Of a stretch of 64,000 nt of DNA, positions 40,047 through 47,789 are shown piece by piece. The stretch is from Actinophytocola xanthii. GTDB taxonomy: Bacteria; Actinomycetota; Actinomycetes; Mycobacteriales; Pseudonocardiaceae. How positions within the stretch are numbered: the first letter of the stretch is position 1; each line of letters starts with the position of its first letter. The notes beneath the pieces are model-generated. The model was not told the origin of the DNA, searched no databases, and saw only the letters and a list, made by a program, of their open reading frames with translations. A program made the translations under genes and the position numbers. The stretch spans positions 62,001 to 126,000 of the forward strand of contig NZ_MSIE01000031.1 in NCBI RefSeq assembly GCF_001921205.1. The letters run 5' to 3'.

Positions 40047-40481
40047 ATGAGGCGTGGACTGGTCCGGTTCGGTGTGGTGCTGGCGGCCGTGGTGGCCGCC
40101 GTGGTCGGCAGCGGCGGCGCGGCGGCCGCCGACCCGGTCCTGCAGGTGTCGGCGACCGCGGCCCGGCTGGCCTCCGGCGGTGCGCAGCTCGTGCTGACCG
40201 GCCAGTACGTCTGCGGCCCGTTCTCGCCGGACTCCGACGGCGTGGTCGACCTGACCGTCACGCAGGAGGCGGGGTCGACCGACATCACTGGCTACGGCTA
40301 CATCTACCTGACCGTGTGCGACGGTGCCGCCCACGCTTACTCGGCCACGGTCGACAGCGTCGCCGGGCAGTTCGCCCGCGGCCGGGTACAGGTGCTCGGC
40401 GGCGGCTACGCCTGCGACCGAGGCCCGGGCGGCGCGTGCGCGTTCGGCGAGTTCGGACCGGTCACGCTGCGGGCCCGGTAG
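40047..40481 (+). CDS. Small secreted beta-rich protein of unknown function
   Basis: 144 aa. Signal peptide at residues 1-28 ending GAAAADP. The mature protein has four Cys residues (VCGPF, TVCDG, ACDRG, ACAFG) that may form two disulfides, and an Ig-like strand pattern. Similar small secreted proteins are common in actinomycetes and have no assigned role. RBS GGAAGGCGG precedes the ATG. Confidence 0.7.
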   Translation: MRRGLVRFGVVLAAVVAAVVGSGGAAAADPVLQVSATAARLASGGAQLVLTGQYVCGPFSPDSDGVVDLTVTQEAGSTDITGYGYIYLTVCDGAAHAYSATVDSVAGQFARGRVQVLGGGYACDRGPGGACAFGEFGPVTLRAR

Positions 40482-40599
40482 TTCCGGACGACACCTGCGG
40501 CATTTCGGCGGCGTAGCCAAGAACGCATACGGCACCGCAACCGTGGTGGTTGTGGGTACCGGGCATGGTCGTCGTGTCCTGCCCCACCGGGGAAGAATC

Positions 40600-41367
40600 A
40601 TGATCCGCCGCCGGTGACTGGGTGTTCGGCGGCACCGTCTTCCCGGTCCCCGACGGCGTGGTGGCCACCCCGGTGACATCGCTGTTCTTCGCCGAACGCG
40701 CGGCCGACGGTTCCTGGCACGTCGCGCTCGAGGGCGGCGATGAGTTCACGCGCCTCGCCCGTGCGGCGCCGGACGCGTTGTTCGTCGACGACGGTGAGCG
40801 CGCCACCCTCGCCGCGACGACGCGGCCGGCCGGGTCCGGTCGGCCCACCGGGCTGGCCCTGCCCTGGCGGAAGGGCGAAGGTGGGTGGCTGCACCAGGGG
40901 GTGCACGGTATCCGCAGCCGAACCCGAGCGACATCGTCCAGAACGCCGTCGACTTCTACGACAGGAACGACGACGGCGTGGTCCGCGCGTCCGCCGGCGG
41001 CTACCTGTACCGCTTCTGCTCCACGGTGAACCCCTACATTCAGGTGCGCCATCCCCACGGCCTGACGACCGGCTACATCCACCAGGTCGAGCTCACCGAT
41101 GTCCCCGACGGCTCCTGGGTCGTCGCCTACGAGGTCCTCGGGGTCATCGGCGCGGAGCTGCCCTGCGGCGGCTTCGCCAACCGCCCGCACGCTCACTGGG
41201 CGCTGTTCGACCACACCGGCGAGCCGGTCCCGGTCGACGGCAGGACCGTCGGCGGCTGGACCTGGCACGAGGAGCCCGGCGTGAACCACTCGGGCTACGG
41301 CGAACGCCGCGGTCGCGAGCGGCACAGGGACGAGTGCTGCCTGACCAACTATGGAGTCCGGGGCTGA
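40600..41367 (+). pseudogene. M23-type metallopeptidase remnant, frameshifted and lacking its signal peptide
   Basis: Two consecutive frames together read like an actinobacterial M23 (lysostaphin-like) peptidase: first VFGGTVFPVPDG...AERAADGSWHVALEG...GLALPWRKGEGGWLHQG, then NPSDIVQNAVDFYDRND...GYIHQVELTDVPDG...PHAHWALFDHTGEPVPVDGR...GGWTWHEE. The HAH pair matches the second metal-binding motif of M23. The frames meet at a run of five G (40897-40901); one extra G would join them. In addition, the presumed start (ATG 40600) meets a stop after five codons and no signal peptide is left, so this is probably a true pseudogene and not only a sequencing error. Confidence 0.6.
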
Positions 41368-41457
41368 CCTTGGTCAGCCATCCCGAGTCGGCGTCAGCGG
41401 GGACACGGCGCTGTCGAACCGGTGGATGAGAACTACCGGACCCTGTTGAATGGGCGA

Positions 41458-44400
41458 ATGACAGTCGAGGCCGCCCTGATCATGCTGGGAACGTCTGCTG
41501 TCCGCACCGCGACCAAGTTGTGGTTGGGGAACCACCAGGTAGCCGCAGAAGCCGGTTCGAGCGCGGTGGACTACCTCTCGCAGCAGCTGTCATCTCACCG
41601 CGACAAACGCAAGCTCAACCGGTTGCTGGAAAACTTCGCCGATTCGGTCGTCGACCGACTCGAGCCGATCCTGGAGCGGGAATTCCGAGGGCTTGCGGAG
41701 AACGAGCGGCTGGCCGCCGTTGACGCGGTGCAGAGCACACTGGACAACGCGGTCTTCCTCGAGGCCGAGCTGTTCGCCGCCGACCTGGACGCCGGCCACC
41801 TCGACAAGTCGGTCCGAGGGCGTTCTTCCGATCCCACCGCGCTGCTCTCGGCGGACGGCAGGTCGTTGTATGACCTGCTCCTCCGCGAGTGCTGCGGATA
41901 CGTCATCGAGATATCACGTGGGTTGCCGGAATTCTCGAACGCGGTCCTGGTCGAACTGTTGCGTCGGGACACCCAGATCCTGGAAGAGATCCGTGAGGTC
42001 CTGTCTCGGCTTCCGCAACGCGACCGCGGCGACGGGTTCGAGTACGACTATCGACAGCTCGTCGCTCGGAAGCTCGATCAGGTCGAAATCTTCGGCATCA
42101 CCCTGGCCAACGACACGCGACGGTACCCCCTTTCGGTCTCCTATATCAGCCTGACGGCCTCCACGGGCAACGGATCCTCCAGAGCCACCTTTCGGATCGA
42201 GGACCTCCTCGCCGGCAGACGGCGACTGTTCATCCGCGGTGAGGCGGGTTTGGGTAAGACCACGCTCCTCCAGTGGATAGCGGTGCGGAGCGCTCGGGGA
42301 GACTTTACCCATCAGTTGCGGGACTGGAACAGGACCGTCCCCTTCTTCCTGCCGCTTCGCCGCTACAGCGACGGCCCGCTTCCGACGCCCGAGCGCTTCA
42401 TGGACGAGGTCGGCCGCCACATCGTCGAACAGATGCCGAAGGTATGGATCCACGAGCAACTCCGGTCCGGCCGGGCCATCGTTCTGGTCGACGGCGTGGA
42501 CGAGTTCCCGATCGGCCGCCGCGAGGAGGCCAGGGCATGGCTGAACGACCTGGTGACGACCTTCTCACGGGCGCGGTTCGTGGTGACGTCGAGACCAGGC
42601 GCGCCGAGCGACAACTGGCTCCGCGAGATCGACTTCCCGGTGGTGGACCTGGAGCAGATGAACCAGACCGACGTCCGAACCTTCGTCGGCCGATGGCACG
42701 ACGCGATCCGCTCCCTCTGCGTCGACGACGTGTCCCGTGCCGAGATCGACAGTTATGAGAAAGGCCTGGTGCAACAGCTCGGTTCGAGCGGGTACCTCCG
42801 CAAACTGGCCGGATATCCGCTGCTGTGCGCGTTACTGTGCGCGTTGTACAAGGACCGTCGAGCGGCACTGCCGACCAACCGCCTTGAGTTGTACGACGTC
42901 GCCCTTCAGATGTTGTTGGAGCGCCGCGACGCGGAGCGGAAGATTCCGCCACCGAAAGGGCTCGATCGGATCGAGAAGATCCTCCTCCTAGGCGATCTGG
43001 CCTACTGGTTGATTCGGAACGCCCGCACCGATATCGAGACCGACAGGGCGATCGCGCAGCTGGGTAGACGCCTCGCGTTGATGCCACAGATCCAGGCCGA
43101 ACCGATCGCCGTTTACCGGCATCTCCTCGAGCGTTCCGGGCTTCTTCGCGAGTCTGTCACGGGGAGAACGGATTTCATTCATCGGACCTTCCAGGAGTAT
43201 CTGGCGGCCCGGACGGCGATCATGAACGCCGACGATGTGGGTCAGCTCATCGCCCACGCTCATTTCGATCAGTGGCACGAGGTGGTCATCATGGCCGCCG
43301 GACATGCCTCGTTCAACCAGCGGGAGGAGCTGTTGAACGGCCTCTTGTCCAGAGCCGGCGAGAACGAAGGCGATGCGCTCGCCCTGCTCGCGGTGGCGTG
43401 TCTGGAGACCACTCCCGAGCTCGGCACCGACCTGCGTCAGAGAATCGAACGGCGGGTGGAGGCGTTGCTGCCGCCGAAGTCGTTGTCCGCCGCCAGGGTC
43501 TTCGGGTCTGCAGGGGAGTTCGTTCTCGACCTGCTGGCGAAAGCCCAGCCGCGCACAACACGGGAAACGGTCGCCACCATTCGCGCGCTCGCCGAGACAG
43601 GGCTCGCGGCGGCGATACCCATCATCGCCCGATACTGTTCCGACGACCGCGTGGACGTGCGGGAGGAGGTGATTCGAAGCTCCGCCCGGTTTGATGACGA
43701 GGCCTATGCGACATCGGTACTCGCCCGCCTGCCGGTCATGGAGCGCGTCGATGTCGACAGCGAGGTGAAGATGTCCGCGCTGAAGCACCTTCCCCTTGCC
43801 GAGTACGTCACCATCAGACCAAGCCCGCACCTTCCCTTCGGCATCGACCTTCTTCCACCCCACGTCGAGTCGGTTCGGGTGGAGGCGGTGGAGGCGAACG
43901 ACGAGTACACCATCGCCATCGGTGACGAACCGCCGCTGTCCAAGGTGCGGCGGGTCGAGATCGAGGGTGCGAACGCGCGTGGGTTGGAGCACGTGCGGCG
44001 GCTGACCTCCGTACAGGAGCTTGACCTTTCCGGGATCTCGGTCACCCAGTTGGAGCCGGTCGCCCCAGGCTGGCAACTCACGGGGCTCTCGCTGACCTAT
44101 GTTCGGGACCTCGTCGATCTGGCCCCGCTCGCGTTCGTCGACCGGCTCGAGTCCCTGACGCTCGAGGAATGTCCCCGCCTTCGAAGCCTCGACGGTATCG
44201 AACGCTGGTCCGGTCACCTCGTCGAACTGGCCCTTCGCAGCAGTAGGGGGATCGACTTCGACGCGATCGGCAGCGCGACGCGCCTGCGGCACCTGGATCT
44301 CACGGACACCCGCGTCCCTGACGTGACCGTTCTGTTCGGTCTGAAGAATCTGAGGAAACTCGAACTGACCACCGACGACCCGCGCGACGTGACCGTCCTG

Positions 44401-44466
44401 CGGCACGAGCTACCCACCCTGTCGGTGACCCTGCTGCCTCCCTCGCGATCACACTGGTCTGGCTAG
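41458..44466 (+). CDS. NACHT ATPase with C-terminal leucine-rich repeats, candidate phage-defence protein
   Basis: 1,002 aa from ATG 41458 (an in-frame GTG lies at 41422). Order: N-terminal helical region (about 1-200, ALIMLGTSAVRTATKLWLG at the start, like the NNH helical domains of bacterial NACHT proteins), NACHT NTPase with Walker A RGEAGLGKTTLL (near 260), Walker B IVLVDGVDEF (near 345) and sensor FVVTSRPG (near 380), a winged-helix/helical part, HEAT-like helices, and leucine-rich repeats at about 815-985 (VQELDLSGISV, LRHLDLTDTRV). Family knowledge: bacterial NACHT proteins sense phage and trigger abortive infection. Codon use is clearly less G/C-biased than in the neighbours, which suggests transfer. 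No separate effector gene is adjacent. Confidence 0.88.
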   Translation: MTVEAALIMLGTSAVRTATKLWLGNHQVAAEAGSSAVDYLSQQLSSHRDKRKLNRLLENFADSVVDRLEPILEREFRGLAENERLAAVDAVQSTLDNAVFLEAELFAADLDAGHLDKSVRGRSSDPTALLSADGRSLYDLLLRECCGYVIEISRGLPEFSNAVLVELLRRDTQILEEIREVLSRLPQRDRGDGFEYDYRQLVARKLDQVEIFGITLANDTRRYPLSVSYISLTASTGNGSSRATFRIEDLLAGRRRLFIRGEAGLGKTTLLQWIAVRSARGDFTHQLRDWNRTVPFFLPLRRYSDGPLPTPERFMDEVGRHIVEQMPKVWIHEQLRSGRAIVLVDGVDEFPIGRREEARAWLNDLVTTFSRARFVVTSRPGAPSDNWLREIDFPVVDLEQMNQTDVRTFVGRWHDAIRSLCVDDVSRAEIDSYEKGLVQQLGSSGYLRKLAGYPLLCALLCALYKDRRAALPTNRLELYDVALQMLLERRDAERKIPPPKGLDRIEKILLLGDLAYWLIRNARTDIETDRAIAQLGRRLALMPQIQAEPIAVYRHLLERSGLLRESVTGRTDFIHRTFQEYLAARTAIMNADDVGQLIAHAHFDQWHEVVIMAAGHASFNQREELLNGLLSRAGENEGDALALLAVACLETTPELGTDLRQRIERRVEALLPPKSLSAARVFGSAGEFVLDLLAKAQPRTTRETVATIRALAETGLAAAIPIIARYCSDDRVDVREEVIRSSARFDDEAYATSVLARLPVMERVDVDSEVKMSALKHLPLAEYVTIRPSPHLPFGIDLLPPHVESVRVEAVEANDEYTIAIGDEPPLSKVRRVEIEGANARGLEHVRRLTSVQELDLSGISVTQLEPVAPGWQLTGLSLTYVRDLVDLAPLAFVDRLESLTLEECPRLRSLDGIERWSGHLVELALRSSRGIDFDAIGSATRLRHLDLTDTRVPDVTVLFGLKNLRKLELTTDDPRDVTVLRHELPTLSVTLLPPSRSHWSG

Positions 44467-44546
44467 CGGCTGCACCGGGACACCGCGTGCGGCCCCTCGT
44501 CCGCATGTGCGGTCCGCTCTGAGCGCGTTCGGTCCGTTAGGTCCGA

Positions 44547-44852
44547 TCACCCCGCGGATTCGCCAGTTCTGTCCGGGCGGCCGAAGGCGCCCGGACCCGC
44601 GTGGAACAGGCCGATCAGCAGAACACCCGCGCTGACCGCAACGAACGCGGCGAGGGGGTGGGCCGGCAGGTCCGCCCACCACAGGCACAGTGCCGCGAGG
44701 ACGAAGCCGGACCAGCCGGCGAGCAGGTTGGGCACGGGTCCGTTGCCGAACAGGCACGGGTACGGCCGCCGGGTGATGCCGCGGACGAAGTGGGGCAGGG
44801 CGTTGCCGGCGAGCAGGCCGCCGAGCAGGCCGAACAGGATCAGGTGCCACAT
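44547..44852 (-). CDS. Small integral membrane protein
   Basis: 101 aa with three predicted helices (about 2-18, 44-61, 67-84). Start ATG 44852 lies inside the 3' end of the TetR gene (13-bp overlap), so it is co-transcribed with it. Function unknown; probably the target of that regulator. The GNALPHFVRGITRRPYPCLFG loop may define a family. Confidence 0.75.
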   Translation of the reverse strand: MWHLILFGLLGGLLAGNALPHFVRGITRRPYPCLFGNGPVPNLLAGWSGFVLAALCLWWADLPAHPLAAFVAVSAGVLLIGLFHAGPGAFGRPDRTGESAG

Positions 44853-45400
44853 CGCGGTTCCTCGAGTTGGGGGAGCAGGACGGTGTCGACGAGCTTGGCG
44901 AGGAACTCCTCGTCCAGTGGTTCGCCGGTCACGAGCAGGCGGGACAGCAGCGCGGCCGAGGTGAGCTCGGCGAGCCACCCGTGGTCGGCCGACGGGGGGA
45001 GCACCGCGGCGAAGGCCTCCCGCTTGTGGTCCAGGACGATCCGGCGCACGACACCTGCCAGCGCCGCGTCGTGCCGCATCGCCGCGAGTAGGCCGAGGAC
45101 GAGGGCGGCGTCCTGGTCGAGCAGGCTCTTGCGCAGGGCGTCCACCAGGGCGAGCAGGTCGGCGCGCAGGTCGCCGCTGGGCGGCGGGTACGCGAGCGCG
45201 GCGCCCGCGTACCGGCCCACGGCCGCCGCGACCAGGTCGGCCTTGCCAGCCCAACGCCGGTAGACGGTGGCCTTGCTCGCCCCGGCCCGGCCGGCGACCG
45301 CCTCCACGGTCAGCCGGTCGTAGCCCAGCTCACCGAGCAGGGCCATCGTCGCGGTCAGGATCGCCGCTTCGCGAACGTCGCTCCGGGTGCGGGCAGCCAT
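44840..45400 (-). CDS. TetR/AcrR-family repressor
   Basis: 186 aa. DNA-binding domain at residues about 9-55 (LTVEAVAGRAGASKATVYRRWAGKADLV), C-terminal domain of the TetR_C_11 type with a LLSRLLVTGEPLDEEFLAKLVD stretch. A perfect 18-bp palindrome lies 2 bp upstream of the start codon. Overlaps the membrane protein gene downstream and probably regulates both. Confidence 0.9.
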   Translation of the reverse strand: MAARTRSDVREAAILTATMALLGELGYDRLTVEAVAGRAGASKATVYRRWAGKADLVAAAVGRYAGAALAYPPPSGDLRADLLALVDALRKSLLDQDAALVLGLLAAMRHDAALAGVVRRIVLDHKREAFAAVLPPSADHGWLAELTSAALLSRLLVTGEPLDEEFLAKLVDTVLLPQLEEPRCGT

Positions 45401-45402
45401 AA

Positions 45403-45420
45403 CGAAACGCTAGCGTTTCG
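45403..45420. promoter_or_regulatory. Perfect 18-bp palindromic TetR operator
   Basis: CGAAACGCTAGCGTTTCG is fully self-complementary and ends 2 bp before the TetR start codon. Binding would shut off the TetR/membrane-protein operon. Confidence 0.75.
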
Positions 45421-45490
45421 CTGGGCGTTTGGCCAGCGGGGACGACGGACAGGCGAACGGCCCCGGCCGCCCCGACCTGAGGTGCTGGGG

Positions 45491-46473
45491 TCAGATCGCC
45501 ATGCCCTTGTCGCGCAGGTAGGTGACGGGGTCACCGGCCTGGCTGGGGGCGATGTCGTAGAAGGTGACCATGGTTCCGTTGGTCCAGTCCCAGACGGCCA
45601 TGTGGATGACCTCGTTGTCGGGGTAGTCGTGGAAGATCAGGTGGTTGCTGTTGTGCCGTTGCCGGAACCAGCGGGTGCTGTACTGCCGGGCGAACCGGTA
45701 GGCCCCGACGGGATCGATGCTGTGCTTCTCGACCTTGCGATCCGCCGCGTCGCCGCCCATCTCGTCGCCCTTGCCGCGCCAGTAGTAGTCGAGGTTGCCC
45801 ATGACCTCCTCGTCGGAGGGCAGTGGGATTGGCGTGCCGGCGGCGGGCACGTCGGCGAGCGCGTAGCTCCTGGACGTGAACTCGGTCCGCATGATCTTCG
45901 GCGCCAGCTCCTGCGCCTTGACGAGGTCGGTCTGTTCTGCGGCTTCAGCTCGACCTCGGCGTGGCTGATCTCCTGGGCGGGATACACGGCGTTCCAGTAG
46001 TCGAACATCCGCCAGGCCGCCTGCTTGTCGGAGAACCGGTACCCCTGGATCAGGTTCACGGCATTGGCCCGGGAGGTGGCGAAGTTCTTGGTGAGCCAGG
46101 TCTCCGCCGTGGTGAGGTCGGTGTCGATGGCGACCGGCTCCGGGTCGGGAGCGATTTCCTGGACGTAGGGCTGGTAGTACACGCCGTCGTAGGCGTAGTA
46201 CCCGCTGTTGTCGGTCGCGACGTACCAACCGTCGTAGTAGGTGAACGTGCGGTTGGCCACCGGGTCCCAGATGAGGTCGCTGTCGTACTGGTACTGGCCC
46301 GTGTCCGGGAAGTAGTACACCAGGACGTTGTCGTGCTTGAGGTCCACGTAGCAGTTCTCGCGCCCGTCCCGGTCGGGCTCGAACAATGAGTCCGGTACCC
46401 GGTCGTCCTCGTAGTAAAGAAACCCCTGGAAATCCGGGCTTGTGACCTGGCGGAGTGCCATCCGATCCCCCAT
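45491..46473 (-). pseudogene. Tyr-rich protein of unknown function, interrupted by a single-base frameshift
   Basis: The N-terminal frame runs from ATG 46473 (or 46461) to about 45945 and is rich in Tyr, Asp and Trp (FLYYEDDRVPDSLFEPDRDG, YYFPDTGQYQYDSDL, YYDGWYVATDNSGYYAYDG). It continues as VELKPQ, while the next frame carries EQTDLVKAQELAPKIM through to RDKGMAI at 45491. One added G near 45941-45945 (AAGGCC in place of AAGCC) would give VELKAAEQTDLVKAQ, a smooth joint, so the break is recent or an assembly error. No signal peptide. I do not recognise the family. Divergent to the XRE regulator gene. Confidence 0.6.
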
Positions 46474-46621
46474 TTTCGCTGTGCGCGCCCCCACGGCGCG
46501 GCCCCGGCGACGGTACCCGTGAGGCTCCCGGGTCCGGCCAGCGCGAAGGTGCGGTCTCGAGGACATCCGGATGTGCACTGAGGAATTCACCGATAGAGTT
46601 CGGCTGGAGAAAGGTGGCTGA

Positions 46622-46640
46622 CCTTTCAGTAATTGAAAGG
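46622..46640. promoter_or_regulatory. Inverted repeat covering the XRE gene's ribosome site
   Basis: CCTTTCA-GTAAT-TGAAAGG: perfect 7-bp arms, 5-nt spacer. The right arm overlaps the AAAGGAG Shine-Dalgarno sequence of the XRE gene, so either repressor binding or an RNA hairpin could block its expression. Confidence 0.55.
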
Positions 46641-46647
46641 AGACTTT

Positions 46648-47469
46648 ATGGCAAACAGGGCAGCGACGCCACGGGATCGGCAGGTCGGAATGCGTCTCCG
46701 GGGACTGCGGCAGACGCGCGCCAAGCTCAATCTGGAGAAGGCGGCGAAAGTCACGGGGCTGAGCCCGGCGACGTTGTGCCGTATCGAGACCGGGAAGCGG
46801 GGGGTCTCGTCGGAGGAGGTGGCGGTGATCGCCACCGCGTACCGGATCCCTTCGAGCGAACGCAAGGAGCTGATCGAGTTCGTCAAGTCCGGCGACAGCG
46901 GCGGGTGGTGGGAGCGCCCGCTTCCCGGGGTGCCGCCGGAGATGGGCGTGCTCGCCAGCTATGCCGCCGAGGCCGACAGTCTGACGGACTGGGCCGTGAT
47001 GCTCATCCCCGGCCTGTTGCAGGTCGAACCGTACGCCCGCGCACTTATTCGCTCAGACGGCGTACCTCCTGAGGACGTCGACTTCCGCTGGATCGCGCGG
47101 CAGCGCAGGCAGGAGATCCTCGGAAAGATCGATTACACCGCCTTCGTCTACGAAACGGCTCTACACGTTCCGTTCGGCGGGCCTCAGGTACACAAGGAGC
47201 AGATCAGGCACCTGGTCGGCGCACGCGACCGAGGGATTGGTCTTCGGATTCTCCGTGCGCGGCCCCTCAGCCTGCTGTTTCACAGTTGGCACTACATGAC
47301 GTTCCCGGGCGCCGAGCCGGTAGTGAACGTCGAGGTCCTGGGTGGCGGGCTGTACCTGCAGGATGACCGAGTCGACCTTTACACCCGAAGGTTGAAACTG
47401 CTGCATGACCTTGCTCTTTCGAGCGCTGAAAGCCAGGCTATGTTGCAGGCACTGCTGAAGGAGATGTGA
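46648..47469 (+). CDS. XRE-family regulator with DUF5753 domain
   Basis: 273 aa from ATG 46648 (AAAGGAG 8 nt upstream; a TTG at 46633 is less likely). N-terminal helix-turn-helix, about residues 12-65 (AAKVTGLSPATLCRIETGKR), then the DUF5753 domain (about 95-270, LIPGLLQVEPYARALI motif) found only behind such helix-turn-helix domains in actinomycetes. It is followed 2 bp later by a DUF397 gene. Family knowledge: XRE-DUF5753/DUF397 pairs act like regulator and small partner, similar to BldB/WhiJ-type loci in Streptomyces development. Confidence 0.92.
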   Translation: MANRAATPRDRQVGMRLRGLRQTRAKLNLEKAAKVTGLSPATLCRIETGKRGVSSEEVAVIATAYRIPSSERKELIEFVKSGDSGGWWERPLPGVPPEMGVLASYAAEADSLTDWAVMLIPGLLQVEPYARALIRSDGVPPEDVDFRWIARQRRQEILGKIDYTAFVYETALHVPFGGPQVHKEQIRHLVGARDRGIGLRILRARPLSLLFHSWHYMTFPGAEPVVNVEVLGGGLYLQDDRVDLYTRRLKLLHDLALSSAESQAMLQALLKEM

Positions 47470-47471
47470 TC

Positions 47472-47648
47472 ATGTGGCGTAGCTCTACCTTCTCCGCGGC
47501 CGACGGAAACTGTGTCGAGATCCGAGGAGACCTCGCCGCCGTTCGGGACAGCAAGCATCGCGAGGTCGTCATGCCGGTGAGCCGAGCGGCGCTGGTGAGC
47601 CTGGTGCGCTCGGTGCGGACCCGTGACGAAGTCGACCATGTGGCGTAG
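47472..47648 (+). CDS. DUF397 protein, first tandem copy
   Basis: 58 aa starting MWRSSTFSAADGNCVEIRG, with the usual WRSS start, NCVE core and VRDSK middle of DUF397. ATG lies 2 bp after the XRE stop. The last residues (EVDHVA) read into the start of the second copy, which suggests that the normal C-terminus was altered by the duplication. Confidence 0.8.
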   Translation: MWRSSTFSAADGNCVEIRGDLAAVRDSKHREVVMPVSRAALVSLVRSVRTRDEVDHVA

Positions 47649-47789
47649 CTCTACCTTCTCCGGATCGGGCGGCAACTGCGTGCAGGTGCGGCACGACCTC
47701 ACGGCGCTCCGGACAGCAAGCATCCCGAGTCCGTGATGCCGCTCAGCCCGGCCGCGTTGGCCGAGCTGGTGGGGTGGGTGCGGCGCTAG
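47638..47789 (+). pseudogene. DUF397, second tandem copy, frameshifted
   Basis: ATG 47638 opens MWRSSTFSGSGGNCVQVRHD, parallel to the first copy, but the frame stops after about 33 codons. Another frame continues with DSKHPESVMPLSPAALAELVGWVRR up to 47789. One added G near 47711 (CGGGAC in place of CGGAC) restores VRDSKHPE. Either a decayed duplicate or an assembly error. Confidence 0.7.
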
